In this document: piece after piece, positions 18,763 through 28,252 of the stretch | Layout: each line of letters begins with the position of its first letter | How positions within the stretch are numbered: the first letter of the stretch is position 1 | Assembly: GCF_009650765.1 (NCBI RefSeq) | Contig: NZ_CP045740.1 | Span: forward strand, 6,052,001 to 6,116,000 | Source: Streptomyces sp. SUK 48 | Lineage (GTDB): Bacteria > Actinomycetota > Actinomycetes > Streptomycetales > Streptomycetaceae | DNA length: 64,000 bases | Reading direction: 5' to 3' | Position numbers and translations under genes: made by a program | The notes under the pieces: model-generated | The model's database searches: none | The model's input: the letters and a program-made list of their open reading frames with translations, nothing else | What the model was told of the DNA's origin: nothing

Positions 18763-19095
18763 ATGACCACCAGCAACACGGGTACGGGTGACGTGGACCC
18801 CGCGGTCCGCCAGGAACTGGAGCGGCTGCGCGACAGCATCGACAACATCGACGCCGCCGTCGTCCATATGCTCGCGGAACGCTTCAAGGCCACCCAGCAG
18901 GTCGGCCGGCTCAAGGCCGTGCACCAGCTGCCGCCCGCCGACCCGGCCCGTGAGGCCCGCCAGATCGACCGGCTGCGCCGGCTCGCCGAGAACGCCAAGC
19001 TCGATCCCGCGTTCGCCGAGAAGTTCCTGAACTTCATCATCGCCGAGGTGATCAGGCACCACGAACGCATCGCCGAGGACACCAACGGGAGCTGA
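18763..19095 (+). CDS. Chorismate mutase, AroQ type
   Basis: A 110-residue all-helical AroQ chorismate mutase. Characteristic segments are LRDSIDNIDAAVVHMLAERF near the N-terminus and a conserved basic helix VGRLKAVHQLPPADPAREARQ. These supply the Arg and Lys residues that bind chorismate. It converts chorismate to prephenate on the path to phenylalanine and tyrosine, in the cytosol. ATG 18763 is preferred; TTG 18754 would add three residues. It is a free-standing domain, not fused to prephenate dehydratase. It follows the AraC gene by 34 bases but is functionally unrelated. Confidence 0.9.
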   Translation: MTTSNTGTGDVDPAVRQELERLRDSIDNIDAAVVHMLAERFKATQQVGRLKAVHQLPPADPAREARQIDRLRRLAENAKLDPAFAEKFLNFIIAEVIRHHERIAEDTNGS

Positions 19096-19218
19096 ATCCG
19101 GAACCCGGATACCGGGCACCGAATTCCGAACAAGGGGAAGGAAAGGGGCGGGTCGGATAATAACCGTGTAACGCTCCTCCGCTGTGCGCTGTCAGTCCCA
19201 TCGGGCAGCATGGCGTGC

Positions 19219-21711
19219 ATGTCCGTACTCACGCGCGATGAAGCGCAGCTCCGAGCTCAGCTCCTCGACGTCCACCGCTACACGGTCGAACTGGACCTCA
19301 CCACCGGGGACGAGACCTTCGACTCCCGGACCGTGATCCGGTTCGCCATGCGGTCCGACGGCGACACGTTCCTCGAGGTGAAGCCCGCCGAGCTGCGCTC
19401 CGTCACCCTCGACGGACAGCCCCTGGACCCGGACGCGCTGCGCGAGGACCGGCTGCTGCTGAAGAACCTCGCCGCGGGCGAGCACGAGCTGCGCGCCGAG
19501 GCGGCCATGCGCTACTCGCGCACCGGCGAGGGCATGCACCGCTTCACGGACCCGGTCGACGGCGAGACCTACCTGTACACACAGCTGGCCATGGACGACG
19601 TCCAGCGCGTCTTCCCCGCCTTCGACCAGCCCGACCTGAAGGCCGTCTTCGAGGTCTCGGTCAAGGCGCCCGACGCGTGGACCGTGCTCGCCAACGGCGT
19701 CACCGAGCGCGGCTCGGACGGCATCTGGCGGGCCGCGCCCACCCCGCCGATCTCCACCTACCTGGTCGCCGTCGCCGCCGGCCCCTGGCACTCGGTGCGC
19801 ACCGAGCACCGCGGGCTGCCCTTCGGCATCCACTGCCGCCGCTCCCTCGCGCCCTACCTCGACGTCGACACCGAGGAGATCTTCGAGGTCACGCGCGCGT
19901 GCTACGACCGCTACCACGAGAAGTTCGAGGAGCCGTACCCCTTCGACTCCTACGACCAGGCGTTCGTGCCCGAGTTCAACGCGGGCGCCATGGAGAACCC
20001 GGGCCTCGTCACCTTCCGCGACGAGTTCGTCTACCGCTCCGCCGTCACCGACACCGAGCGCCAGCTGCGCGCCATGGTCATCTCGCACGAGATGGCCCAC
20101 ATGTGGTTCGGCGACCTGGTCACCCTCAAGTGGTGGGACGACATCTGGCTGAACGAGTCCTTCGCCGAGTACATGGGCTACCAGACCACCGCCGAGGCCA
20201 CCCGCTTCACCGACCCCTGGACCGAGTTCGGCGTCACCCGCAAGGCGTGGGGCTACGAGGCGGACCAGCGCCCCACCACCCACCCGGTCGCCCCCGAGGG
20301 CGTGGACGACGCCGCCACCGCCCTGCTCAACTTCGACGGCATCTCGTACGCCAAGGGCGCCTCCGCACTGCGCCAACTGGCCGCCTGGCTGGGCGAGAAG
20401 GACTTCCTCGCGGGCATCAACACCCACTTCGCCCGCCACAAGTTCGGCAACGCGACCCTCGCCGACTTCCTCGACTCCCTCGCCTCCGTCACCGAACGCG
20501 ATGTGCGCGCCTGGGCCGACAGCTGGCTGCGCACCACCGGCGTCGACACCCTCACGCCCGTGATCGAGACCGTCGACGGCGCCTGCGCGCTGACCGTCGA
20601 CCACCAGGGCAGCCGCCCGCACCGCATCGTCGCCGGGCTGTACGACCACGACGTCGCCGACGAGGGCCGGCTGATCCTGCGCGAGCGCCTCGAACTCGAC
20701 GTCCCGCAGGACGCCCCGCGCCCCATCGGCAAGCGCCCCGCGCTGATCCTGCTCAACGACGGCGACCTCACCTACGCCAAGGTCCGCTTCGACGCCGCCT
20801 CCTTCGCGTCGGTGGGCAGCAGCCTGTCCGGGCTGCCCGACCCGCTCACCCGCGCGATCGTCTGGAACTCCCTGCGCGACGCGGTGCGCGACGGCGAACT
20901 CGCGCCCGGCGCCTACCTGGAGATCGCCCGCGCCCATCTGCCGCGCGAGACCGACCTCGCCATCGTGCAGGGCGTGCTCGTCTTCGCGAGCGCCCAGATC
21001 GCCGACCAGTACCTCCCGGCCGAGAAGCGCCCGGCCGCCCTCGCCACGCTCACCGCCCTCTGCCGCGACCTGCTGCGCCGCACCGAGGACGGCGACCAGC
21101 CCGGTCTGCGGCTGATCGCCGTCCGCCATCTGATCAACGTGGCCGCGCACCCGGACACCATCGACGCCTGGCTCGCCGACGGCACCGTGCCCGGCGGCCC
21201 CGAACTCGACCCCGACCTGCGCTGGCGCATCCTCGCCCGGCTCGCCGTACTCGGCGCCACCGACGAGGCCGCCATCGCCGCCGAACTGGCCCGCGACCCG
21301 AGCGCCACCGGCCAGGAGGGCGCCGCCCGCTGCCGCGCCGCCCTGCCCGACCCGGAGGCCAAGCGCGCGGCCTGGGCCGCCATGTTCGACGGCGACGACC
21401 TGTCCAACTACCTGTTCACGGCCACGGCCCACGGCTTCTGGCAGCCCGAACAGGCCGACCTGGTACGGGAGTACGTGCCGCGCTTCTACGAGGGGTCGGT
21501 CCCCCTCGCCGCCCGCCGCGGCCCCGCCATCGCGGCCTCCGTCGGCCGCTGGTGCTTCCCGGCCCACGTCGTCGACGCCGAGCACGTGCACCTCGGCGAG
21601 GCATGCCTGGACCGCGACGACCTCACCCCGTCCCTGCGCCGCGCCCTGGCCGACCGCCTGGACGACCTGGGCCGCGCGCTGCGGGCCCGCGAGCAGGAGG
21701 CACGGCAGTAG
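19219..21711 (+). CDS. pepN: Aminopeptidase N (M1 family)
   Basis: An 830-residue M1 metallo-aminopeptidase. The exopeptidase motif GAMEN is at about residue 255, and the zinc site HEMAHMWFG begins at about residue 290, with the third ligand Glu in NESFAEY. The C-terminal helical ERAP-like domain is complete. It removes N-terminal residues from peptides in the cytosol. The ATG at 19219 (MSVLTRDEAQ) is chosen because that is the usual Streptomyces N-terminus; ATG 19210 adds three residues. A GATAAT stretch near 19157 could be its -10 element. Confidence 0.95.
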   Translation: MSVLTRDEAQLRAQLLDVHRYTVELDLTTGDETFDSRTVIRFAMRSDGDTFLEVKPAELRSVTLDGQPLDPDALREDRLLLKNLAAGEHELRAEAAMRYSRTGEGMHRFTDPVDGETYLYTQLAMDDVQRVFPAFDQPDLKAVFEVSVKAPDAWTVLANGVTERGSDGIWRAAPTPPISTYLVAVAAGPWHSVRTEHRGLPFGIHCRRSLAPYLDVDTEEIFEVTRACYDRYHEKFEEPYPFDSYDQAFVPEFNAGAMENPGLVTFRDEFVYRSAVTDTERQLRAMVISHEMAHMWFGDLVTLKWWDDIWLNESFAEYMGYQTTAEATRFTDPWTEFGVTRKAWGYEADQRPTTHPVAPEGVDDAATALLNFDGISYAKGASALRQLAAWLGEKDFLAGINTHFARHKFGNATLADFLDSLASVTERDVRAWADSWLRTTGVDTLTPVIETVDGACALTVDHQGSRPHRIVAGLYDHDVADEGRLILRERLELDVPQDAPRPIGKRPALILLNDGDLTYAKVRFDAASFASVGSSLSGLPDPLTRAIVWNSLRDAVRDGELAPGAYLEIARAHLPRETDLAIVQGVLVFASAQIADQYLPAEKRPAALATLTALCRDLLRRTEDGDQPGLRLIAVRHLINVAAHPDTIDAWLADGTVPGGPELDPDLRWRILARLAVLGATDEAAIAAELARDPSATGQEGAARCRAALPDPEAKRAAWAAMFDGDDLSNYLFTATAHGFWQPEQADLVREYVPRFYEGSVPLAARRGPAIAASVGRWCFPAHVVDAEHVHLGEACLDRDDLTPSLRRALADRLDDLGRALRAREQEARQ

Positions 21712-21816
21712 GACCGACGGCCTAGGCTCCGCTGGTCCTTAATGCCGATGCGGCGCCCGGGGCACCCTCCTAGGCTCGGTGGACCGACAAGATCGACCGA
21801 GCCGGGAGGCAACATC

Positions 21817-22641
21817 GTGATCGCAGTGACCGGCGCGACCGGGAACGTGGGCCGCGCCCTGGTGGACCGACTCCTCGCCGCGGACCGGCCGGTACGCGCG
21901 CTGACCCGCGATCCGGAGCGGGCCGCGCTGCCCGAGCGGGCCGAGGTGGTGCGGTTCCGTCCCGAGGACCCGGCCGCCCAGTTCGAGGGGGTGACCGGGG
22001 TCTTCCTCTACGCGCAGGCCGTCACCGAGCCCCTGCTGGCGGCGGCCCGCGCGGCCGGGGTCCGCCACGCCGTCCTGCTCTCCAGCGGCATCGTCCAGGA
22101 GGGCGCCGACGAGACCCACCCCATCCACGTCCTGCACGCCACCGCCGAGCGGCTGATCCGCGACAGCGGCCTGGACTGGACGTTCCTGCGGCCCAACGGG
22201 TTCGCCACCAACGCCCTCCAGTGGGCCGCCCAGATCCGCGCCGGGAACACCGTCCGGGGCGTCTACGCGGACGCGGTCACCGCGCCGATCCACGAGGACG
22301 ACATCGCCGCCGTCGCCGAGCGCGTGTTCCTGGACGACGGCCACCAGGGCGCCGTACACCGCCTGACCGGGCCGGAGGCGGCCACCAACGCCGACCAGGT
22401 CGCGGCGATCGGCGCGGCCGTCGGCAAGGAGCTGACCTTCGTCGAGATCGACCCCGCCGCGGCCGGCCCCGAGCTGTTCCCCCATCTGGACCCGCGCATG
22501 CTCGACCGTCTCCTGAAGACCTTCGAGGACACCATCGGCGTCCCCCCGGAGATCACCGACACGGTCGAGCGGATCACGGGCACCCCTGCCCGCACCTTCG
22601 CCCGGTGGGCCCGGGACCACGCGGCGGACTTCGGCGCGTAG
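21817..22641 (+). CDS. NAD(P)-dependent NmrA-like oxidoreductase
   Basis: A 274-residue atypical SDR of the NmrA / azoreductase-like group. The N-terminal cofactor motif is VTGATGNVGRAL (residues 4-15). The arginine in ALTRDPE matches NADP-binding members. The Ser/Tyr/Lys catalytic set of classical SDRs is absent, as expected for this group. A GGGAGG ribosome-binding site lies 7-8 bases before GTG 21817, which fixes the start. Members are quinone or azo-dye reductases or redox sensors; the substrate here is unknown. It is convergent with the GNAT gene across the repeat block. Confidence 0.8.
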   Translation: MIAVTGATGNVGRALVDRLLAADRPVRALTRDPERAALPERAEVVRFRPEDPAAQFEGVTGVFLYAQAVTEPLLAAARAAGVRHAVLLSSGIVQEGADETHPIHVLHATAERLIRDSGLDWTFLRPNGFATNALQWAAQIRAGNTVRGVYADAVTAPIHEDDIAAVAERVFLDDGHQGAVHRLTGPEAATNADQVAAIGAAVGKELTFVEIDPAAAGPELFPHLDPRMLDRLLKTFEDTIGVPPEITDTVERITGTPARTFARWARDHAADFGA

Positions 22642-22793
22642 GGCCGTCCGGCGGATCAGCCGGGCGTCGGCCGACGGTGCCTCAGCGGCGCGGGGGAGCG
22701 GGGGCTCGTCGCGACTCCGGCATGATCCGCCGGACAGGCCCCGGAGGGCGATTTCGGGGCTTGGCGCTCAGCGGCGCGTGCGGCCACCGGGCC

Positions 22794-23157
22794 GCCTCGG
22801 CGCCGTCACGCCTCGCAAACCCCGGCCCGCCTCGGCTCCGCCGCGGTGCGCAAGCCCCCGTCCCGGCTCAGCGCCGCCGTGGCTGGCAAGCCCAGCCCCC
22901 GCCTCAGCGCTGCCGCGGTTTGCAAACCCTCGCCCCGCCTTGGCGCCCTCGCGGCTCGCAAACTTCCGCCACGCCTCGGCGTCGCTGCGGCTCACACGCC
23001 CCGCTCCGACGCAGCTCGCCAACCCCCGCCCCGCCTTGGCGCCACCGCGGCTCGCAAACCTCCGCCACCCCTCAGCGTCGCTGCGGCTCACACGCCCCGC
23101 CCCGGCTCAACCCCGCCGCAGCTCACAGGCCCCCGCCTCACACGGCCCCGCCCCGCC
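22794..23157. repeat. 36-bp imperfect tandem repeat block
   Basis: About ten head-to-tail copies of a 36-base unit fill the gap between two convergent genes. Typical units are GCCTCAGCGCTGCCGCGG (first half) followed by a TTTGCAAACC-type second half. Units at about 22938-23009 and 23034-23105 form a larger near-duplicate pair, separated by one shortened unit. Because 36 is a multiple of three, a minus-strand frame (23091-22768) stays open and would encode a 12-residue repeat such as RGGAEAGRGLAS. It is not called as a gene because it lacks a ribosome-binding site and a foldable sequence. There are no spacers, so it is not a CRISPR. Confidence 0.85.
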
Positions 23158-23683
23158 TCAGCACCGCCCGCCGCACCGCCGTCTCCCGCGGCCCCTGCCT
23201 GCGGTTGGCGCTGCCCGGACCGGGCTCCGGGTCCAGGCTGAAGCCGAGCCGTTCCAGGAAGCGTTCGCCAGGGTGCCAGCCGGGCGGCACCGTCGCCGTC
23301 ACCAGGGGCGGGTCCCCGGCCCGTGCCAGCAGGGAGCGGGCCAGGCGGTGGCCGAGGCCGCGCCCCCGGGCCCAGGGGGCCAGCAGGAACAGGCCGACGG
23401 CGATCGCGCCCGGCTCGGGGTGCTCGCGCACCGCGTCCACGACGCCCGCGACCACCCCGTCCCGCTCCAGCACCAGCAGCACCTTGTCCTCGGGGTGCGC
23501 GCCCTCGGGCAGGCCGTAATACAGGCTCTGCACATCGCCCGGCGCCGACGGCAGCCCGGTGGCCGCCAGGAACCAGTCCTCGCACTCCTCGAACAGCCGG
23601 ATCAGCGGCGCCTCGTCCGCCGGGGCGAGTTCCCGCACCACCACCCGTTCGCCGGGCACTTCGAGCATCCACGTGTCCACCAT
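23138..23683 (-). CDS. GNAT-family N-acetyltransferase
   Basis: A 181-residue GNAT protein. The acetyl-CoA-binding motif A is LLAPWARGRGLGHRLARSL (R-G-R-G-L-G), and the C-terminal RFLERLGFSLDPEPG matches motif B. The start at 23683 gives MVDTWMLEVPGERVVVREL, a normal GNAT beginning. The acceptor substrate cannot be told from sequence. The last codons run directly into the 36-bp repeat block, and the C-terminus is Arg/Gly-rich, so repeat expansion may have altered the end of the protein. Confidence 0.85.
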   Translation of the reverse strand: MVDTWMLEVPGERVVVRELAPADEAPLIRLFEECEDWFLAATGLPSAPGDVQSLYYGLPEGAHPEDKVLLVLERDGVVAGVVDAVREHPEPGAIAVGLFLLAPWARGRGLGHRLARSLLARAGDPPLVTATVPPGWHPGERFLERLGFSLDPEPGPGSANRRQGPRETAVRRAVLRRGGAV

Positions 23684-23862
23684 CCGGCCGACGGTAGTGG
23701 CAGATCTTCGCGGATCCCCCCGCTCCGACAAGTTTTCCCCGTACGGCAGTACCCACATGCGGGTTCCGCTCGTTGGACGTACGGGACACCCGCCCCTGTT
23801 CCCGCACCACCCGGAGCCCACGCGGCACGCCCCCGAGCAGCCCCGAGAGCGGAGGCCAGCCC

Positions 23863-25221
23863 ATGCCCACCCAGTCCCTCGCCTCGGGCCCGTACGGCCC
23901 GGACGCCCTCCGCCCCCTCCTGGACACGGTGCTGGACGCGCTGGCGGAAGGCCGCAAGGCGCGCGGCGGGCCCCTGCCCGCGGGCGGACCCGAGGCGACC
24001 GCCCGGCAGGTCGCCGACGCGCTCGGGGACGTACTGCCGGAGGAGGGCGACCCGGACGGCCTGCGCGCTCTCGTCCGGCTGCTCGCCGAGGGCGCCGCCG
24101 ACCCCGCCGACCCGCTGTGCGCCGGCCATCTGCACTGCCCGCCCCTCGCCGTGGCCACCGCCGCCGACCTCGCGGTCAGCGCGCTCAACCCCTCCCTCGA
24201 CTCCTGGGACCAGGCCCCCGGCGCCACCGCCCTGGAAGCCGTCGTCACCCGGGCCCTCGCGCGGGCGGCCGGACTGGCCGACGCCCTGGTCACCACCGGC
24301 GGCACCGAGTCCAACCAACTCGCCCTGCTGCTCGCCCGCGAGGCGGGCCACGGCAGCGTCCAGCTCGTCTGCGGCGGCGCCGCCCACCACTCGCTGGCCC
24401 GCGCCGCCTGGCTGCTCGGACTGCCCGACCCGGTGCTCGTCCCGGCCCCCGGCGGCACCCTCGACCCGGCCGCCCTCGACGCCGCCCTCACCGCGCTCCC
24501 CGGCCCCCTCCTGGTCGCCGCCACCGCCGGCACCACCGACGCCGGTCTCATCGACCCGCTGCCCGAGATCGCCGCCCTGTGCCGGGCCCACGGCGCCCGG
24601 CTGCACATCGACGCCGCCTACGGAGGCGGACTGCTCTTCAGCGACCGGCACCGCGCCAGTCTCGCCGGACTCGACGCCGCCCACACCGTCACCCTCGACC
24701 TGCACAAACTCGGCTGGCAACCGGTCGCCGCCGGCCTGCTCGCCGTCGCCGACCCGGCCGAACTCGCCGTACTCCACCACCGGGCCGACTACCTGAACGC
24801 GGACGACGACACCGAGGCCGGCCACCCCGACCTGCTCGGCCGCTCCCTGCGTACCACCCGCCGCCCCGACATCCTCAAGGCCGCCGTCACCCTGCGGACC
24901 CTCGGCCGCCGCGGCCTCGGCGCCCTGGTCGACCACGTCTGCGACCTGGCCCGCGAGTTCGCCGCGCTCATCGAGGCACACCCCGGCTTCGAGCTGTACG
25001 ACACGCCCGTCATCAGCACGGTCCTGTTCCGCCCCGCCGAGGCCACCGACGCCGCCGTGGCCGAGGCCCGCCGCGCCCTGCTGCACGAGGGCCGGGCCGT
25101 CCTCGGCCGCGCCCGGCTCGACGGCCGCCTCTGGCTCAAGGCCACCCTCCTCAACCCCCACACCCGGCCGGACGACCTGGCCCACCTGTTGAAACTCGTC
25201 GAAGGAAGCACCCCCAGATGA
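23863..25221 (+). CDS. PLP-dependent group II decarboxylase, DesA-like
   Basis: A 452-residue aromatic/diamino-acid decarboxylase fold. The substrate-side motif SLDSWDQAPGATALE, the cofactor-binding HIDAAYGGG and the PLP lysine in TLDLHKLGWQP are all visible. A GGAGG ribosome-binding site fixes the start. The end overlaps a lysine/ornithine N-hydroxylase gene by 4 bases (ATGA). The same two activities, lysine decarboxylase DesA and cadaverine N-monooxygenase DesB, begin desferrioxamine synthesis. The likely product is therefore a diamine such as cadaverine or putrescine. No acyltransferase or synthetase gene follows, and no iron-box was seen upstream. 2,4-Diaminobutyrate or another amino acid remains possible. 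Confidence 0.8.
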   Translation: MPTQSLASGPYGPDALRPLLDTVLDALAEGRKARGGPLPAGGPEATARQVADALGDVLPEEGDPDGLRALVRLLAEGAADPADPLCAGHLHCPPLAVATAADLAVSALNPSLDSWDQAPGATALEAVVTRALARAAGLADALVTTGGTESNQLALLLAREAGHGSVQLVCGGAAHHSLARAAWLLGLPDPVLVPAPGGTLDPAALDAALTALPGPLLVAATAGTTDAGLIDPLPEIAALCRAHGARLHIDAAYGGGLLFSDRHRASLAGLDAAHTVTLDLHKLGWQPVAAGLLAVADPAELAVLHHRADYLNADDDTEAGHPDLLGRSLRTTRRPDILKAAVTLRTLGRRGLGALVDHVCDLAREFAALIEAHPGFELYDTPVISTVLFRPAEATDAAVAEARRALLHEGRAVLGRARLDGRLWLKATLLNPHTRPDDLAHLLKLVEGSTPR

Positions 25222-26669
25222 CCCCCCACCCGGCTCCCCAGACGGCCCCCCGGACCACCCTGCTGCCCCGCCGCGACCCCGACGCCCCCCGCGACCTGGT
25301 CGGCATCGGCATCGGCCCCTGCAACCTCTCCCTCGCCGCCCTCGCCCAGCCGCTGCCCGAACTCGACGCCGTCTTCTACGAACAGCGGCCCGGCTTCAGC
25401 TGGCACCCCGGCCTGCTCATCGACGGCTCCACCATCCAGGTGCCCTACCTCGCCGACCTGGTGAGCCTCGCCGACCCCACCAGCCCCTGGAGCTTCCTCA
25501 ACTACCTCAGAACCAGCGAACGACTGTTCCCGTTCTACTTCGCCGAGCGCTTCCACATCGAACGCGCCGAGTACGACGCCTACTGCCGCTGGGCCGCCCG
25601 CAACCTGCCAGGACTGCGCTTCGGGCACCAGGTCGACGCCGTCCGCTGGAACCCCGAACGCGCCCTGTTCGAGGTCGACTTCACCCAGCTCGACGCCGAC
25701 GGCGAGGCCGACGCCCTCGGCCGCGCCTACACCCGCAACCTGGTCCTCGGTGTCGGCACCGTCCCCCATGTGCCGGCCCCGCTCAAGCCCATGGTCGACG
25801 CCGAGGGCCTGCCCGTCGTACACGCCGCCGACTACCTCGACCACCGCGAGGAACTGCTGGCCGCCGGGCACATCACCGTGGTGGGCTCCGGGCAGTCCGG
25901 CGCCGAGATCTTCCTCGACCTGCTGCGCCGCCGCCCGGCCGGCGAGGAGCGGCTGCACTGGATCGGCCGCAGCCCCGCGTTCTCCCCGATGGAGTACTCC
26001 AAGCTCGGCCTGGAGCACTTCACCCCCGACTACACGCGCTACTTCCACGCCCTCGCCGAACCCGTCCGCGACCGGCTGGTCGGCACCCAGTGGCAGTTGC
26101 ACAAGGCCGTCGACGCCGGCACCCTCGCCGCCATCCACGACGAGCTGTACCGGCGCACCGTGGACGGCGGCTGGCCCGACGCCGTCCTCACCCCGGGCGT
26201 GCGGGTGCGCACCGCGGGCCGGATCGCGAGCAACAAGATCGAGCTCCATCTGGAGCACCTGGAGGAGAGCAGCCGCTCCCGGCTCGCCACCGACGCCGTC
26301 GTCCTCGCCACCGGCTACCAGCAGCGGCCCCTCGGCCGGCTGCTCGCCGGGCTCGACCCCTATGTGCGCCGCGACGCCGGCGACCGGCCGCGCGTCGACG
26401 CGGACTTCCGCCTGGTCCTCGACCCCTCGGTCACGGGCTCCGTCTACGTCCAGAACGCCGAACTGCACACCCATGGCGTCGGCGCCCCCGACCTGGGCCT
26501 CGCCGCCTGGCGCGGCGCCACCATTCTCAACTCGCTCACCGGAAAGGACCCGTACCCCCTTCCGGCCCGTACGGCCTTCACCACCTTCGGCCTGCGCGAA
26601 CCGCATTCCGCCGTCCCTCAGGCCCGGCACTCCGCCCGGCAACTCACTCCGCTCGTCGAAGAGAAGTGA
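25218..26669 (+). CDS. Flavin-dependent amine N-hydroxylase, DesB/IucD-like
   Basis: A 483-residue protein of the lysine/ornithine/diamine N-monooxygenase family. The FAD motif GIGIGPCNLSLAAL is at residues about 30-43, and the NADPH motif VVGSGQSGAEIFLDLL is in the middle. The family's C-terminal ATGYQQR and VQNAELHTHGVGAPDLGL stretches are present. It would hydroxylate the free amine of a diamine or amino acid to make a hydroxamate precursor. Its ATG overlaps the decarboxylase stop, so the two are co-translated as a DesA/DesB-like pair. The usual next genes (desC, desD) are replaced by pyk. Confidence 0.87.
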   Translation: MTPHPAPQTAPRTTLLPRRDPDAPRDLVGIGIGPCNLSLAALAQPLPELDAVFYEQRPGFSWHPGLLIDGSTIQVPYLADLVSLADPTSPWSFLNYLRTSERLFPFYFAERFHIERAEYDAYCRWAARNLPGLRFGHQVDAVRWNPERALFEVDFTQLDADGEADALGRAYTRNLVLGVGTVPHVPAPLKPMVDAEGLPVVHAADYLDHREELLAAGHITVVGSGQSGAEIFLDLLRRRPAGEERLHWIGRSPAFSPMEYSKLGLEHFTPDYTRYFHALAEPVRDRLVGTQWQLHKAVDAGTLAAIHDELYRRTVDGGWPDAVLTPGVRVRTAGRIASNKIELHLEHLEESSRSRLATDAVVLATGYQQRPLGRLLAGLDPYVRRDAGDRPRVDADFRLVLDPSVTGSVYVQNAELHTHGVGAPDLGLAAWRGATILNSLTGKDPYPLPARTAFTTFGLREPHSAVPQARHSARQLTPLVEEK

Positions 26670-26796
26670 GCGGAATTCGCTCATAGGAGCGGCCGTCCGC
26701 ACAATTCAACACTTGTCAATAAGGCTTCACGTAAAGGTTGTTGAGTGGTCATGCGGCCCGGAATCTCTACCGACGGGTAAGCCCTAGGCTCGAACC

Positions 26797-28236
26797 ATGC
26801 GCCGAGCAAAGATCGTCTGTACATTGGGGCCCGCCACCGACTCGTACGACCAGATCAAGGCACTGGTCGAGGCCGGAATGGACGTCGCCCGCTTCAACCT
26901 CAGCCACGGCACCCGCGCCGAACACGAGGAGCGTTACCAGCGCGTGCGCAAGGCTGCCGACGACACCGGCCGCAGTGTCGGAATCCTCGCCGACCTTCAA
27001 GGTCCGAAGATCCGCCTCGGCCGGTTCGCCGAAGGACCGGTACTCCTTGAACGCGGCGACGAGTTCACCATCACCGTCGAGGACGGCGTGGAGGGCGACC
27101 GCCACCGCTGCGGCACCACCTACGCGGGACTCGCCGGGGACGTCGCCCCCGGCGAGCGCGTCCTGGTGGACGACGGCCGGGTCTGCCTGGAGGTCACCGC
27201 CGTCGACGGCCCCCGGGTGCGCACCCGCGTGGTCGAGGGCGGCATGGTCTCCGACCACAAGGGCCTCAACCTGCCCGGCGTCGCCGTCTCCGTGACCGCC
27301 CTGTCCGAGAAGGACGAGGAGGACCTGCGCTGGGCGCTGCACATCGGCGTCGACATCATCGCCCTGTCCTTCGTGCGCAGCGGTGACGACGCCCGGGTGG
27401 TGCACCGGATCATGGCCGAGGAGGGCCGCCGCCTCCCGGTGATCGCCAAGATCGAGAAGCCGCAGGCGGTGGCCGACCTGGACGGCATCGTGGCCGCCTT
27501 CGACGGGCTGATGGTCGCGCGCGGCGACCTCGGCGTGGAGATGCCCCTGGAGCAGGTGCCGATCGTCCAGAAGCGCGCCATCAAGCTGGCCCGGCGCAAC
27601 GCCAAGCCGGTCATCGTCGCCACCCAGATGCTCGACTCCATGATCGACAACGCCCGGCCCACCCGCGCCGAGGCGTCCGACGTGGCCAACGCGGTCCTCG
27701 ACGGCACGGACGCGGTGATGCTCTCCGGCGAGACCAGCGTCGGCAAGTACCCGGTCGAGACCGTGCGCACCATGGCGAAGATCGTCATGGCGGCCGAGGA
27801 GGACATGCTGGCCAAGGGGCTGCCGTCGCTGACCGAGCGGAACAAGCCGCGCACCCAGGGCGGCGCGGTCGCCCGCGCGGCCGCCGAGATGGGCGACTTC
27901 CTCGGCGCCAGGTTCCTGGTGGCGTTCACCCAGTCCGGGGACACCGCCCGCCGGCTCTCCCGCTACCGCCCGCCGATCCCGCTGCTCGCCTTCACCCCCG
28001 AGCCGGCCACCCGCTCCCAGCTCAGCCTCACCTGGGGCGCCGAGACCTTCCTCGGCCCGCACGTGGACTCCACCGACGCCATGGTCGACCAGGTGGACGA
28101 GCTGCTGCTGCGGTACGGCCGCTGCGAGAAGGGCGACGTCGTGGTGATCACGGCGGGCTCCCCGCCCGGGGTCTCCGGCTCCACCAACATGGTCCGCGTC
28201 CACCGCATCGGCGAGGACGACGACTCCGAGGCGTAG
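26797..28236 (+). CDS. pyk: Pyruvate kinase
   Basis: A 479-residue pyruvate kinase. It begins MRRAKIVCTLGPATDS. The active-site helix segment is VIAKIEKPQAVADLDGI, with the signature lysine in KIEKPQ. The cation and nucleotide contacts include GLMVARGDLGVEMPLEQVP and LSGETSVGKYP. The C-terminal allosteric domain is complete. It makes pyruvate and ATP from phosphoenolpyruvate in glycolysis. The 127-base leader before the start is relatively A/T-rich for this genome and probably carries the promoter. A strong hairpin lies 20 bases after the stop. Confidence 0.97.
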   Translation: MRRAKIVCTLGPATDSYDQIKALVEAGMDVARFNLSHGTRAEHEERYQRVRKAADDTGRSVGILADLQGPKIRLGRFAEGPVLLERGDEFTITVEDGVEGDRHRCGTTYAGLAGDVAPGERVLVDDGRVCLEVTAVDGPRVRTRVVEGGMVSDHKGLNLPGVAVSVTALSEKDEEDLRWALHIGVDIIALSFVRSGDDARVVHRIMAEEGRRLPVIAKIEKPQAVADLDGIVAAFDGLMVARGDLGVEMPLEQVPIVQKRAIKLARRNAKPVIVATQMLDSMIDNARPTRAEASDVANAVLDGTDAVMLSGETSVGKYPVETVRTMAKIVMAAEEDMLAKGLPSLTERNKPRTQGGAVARAAAEMGDFLGARFLVAFTQSGDTARRLSRYRPPIPLLAFTPEPATRSQLSLTWGAETFLGPHVDSTDAMVDQVDELLLRYGRCEKGDVVVITAGSPPGVSGSTNMVRVHRIGEDDDSEA

Positions 28237-28252
28237 GCGACCGGCAGGTACG

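Noticed and set aside
22768..23091. Gene for a 107-residue repetitive protein on the minus strand
   Set aside because: The frame is open only because the repeat period is a multiple of three; no ribosome-binding site, and the sequence is low-complexity Gly/Ala/Arg.
22794..23157. CRISPR array
   Set aside because: Units of 36 bases follow each other directly without unique spacers, and no cas genes are near.
23684..23862. Iron-box (DmdR/IdeR site) upstream of the decarboxylase and N-hydroxylase pair
   Set aside because: No sequence close to TTAGGTTAGGCTNNCCTAA was seen in the 179-base gap; a motif scan could still find a weak site.
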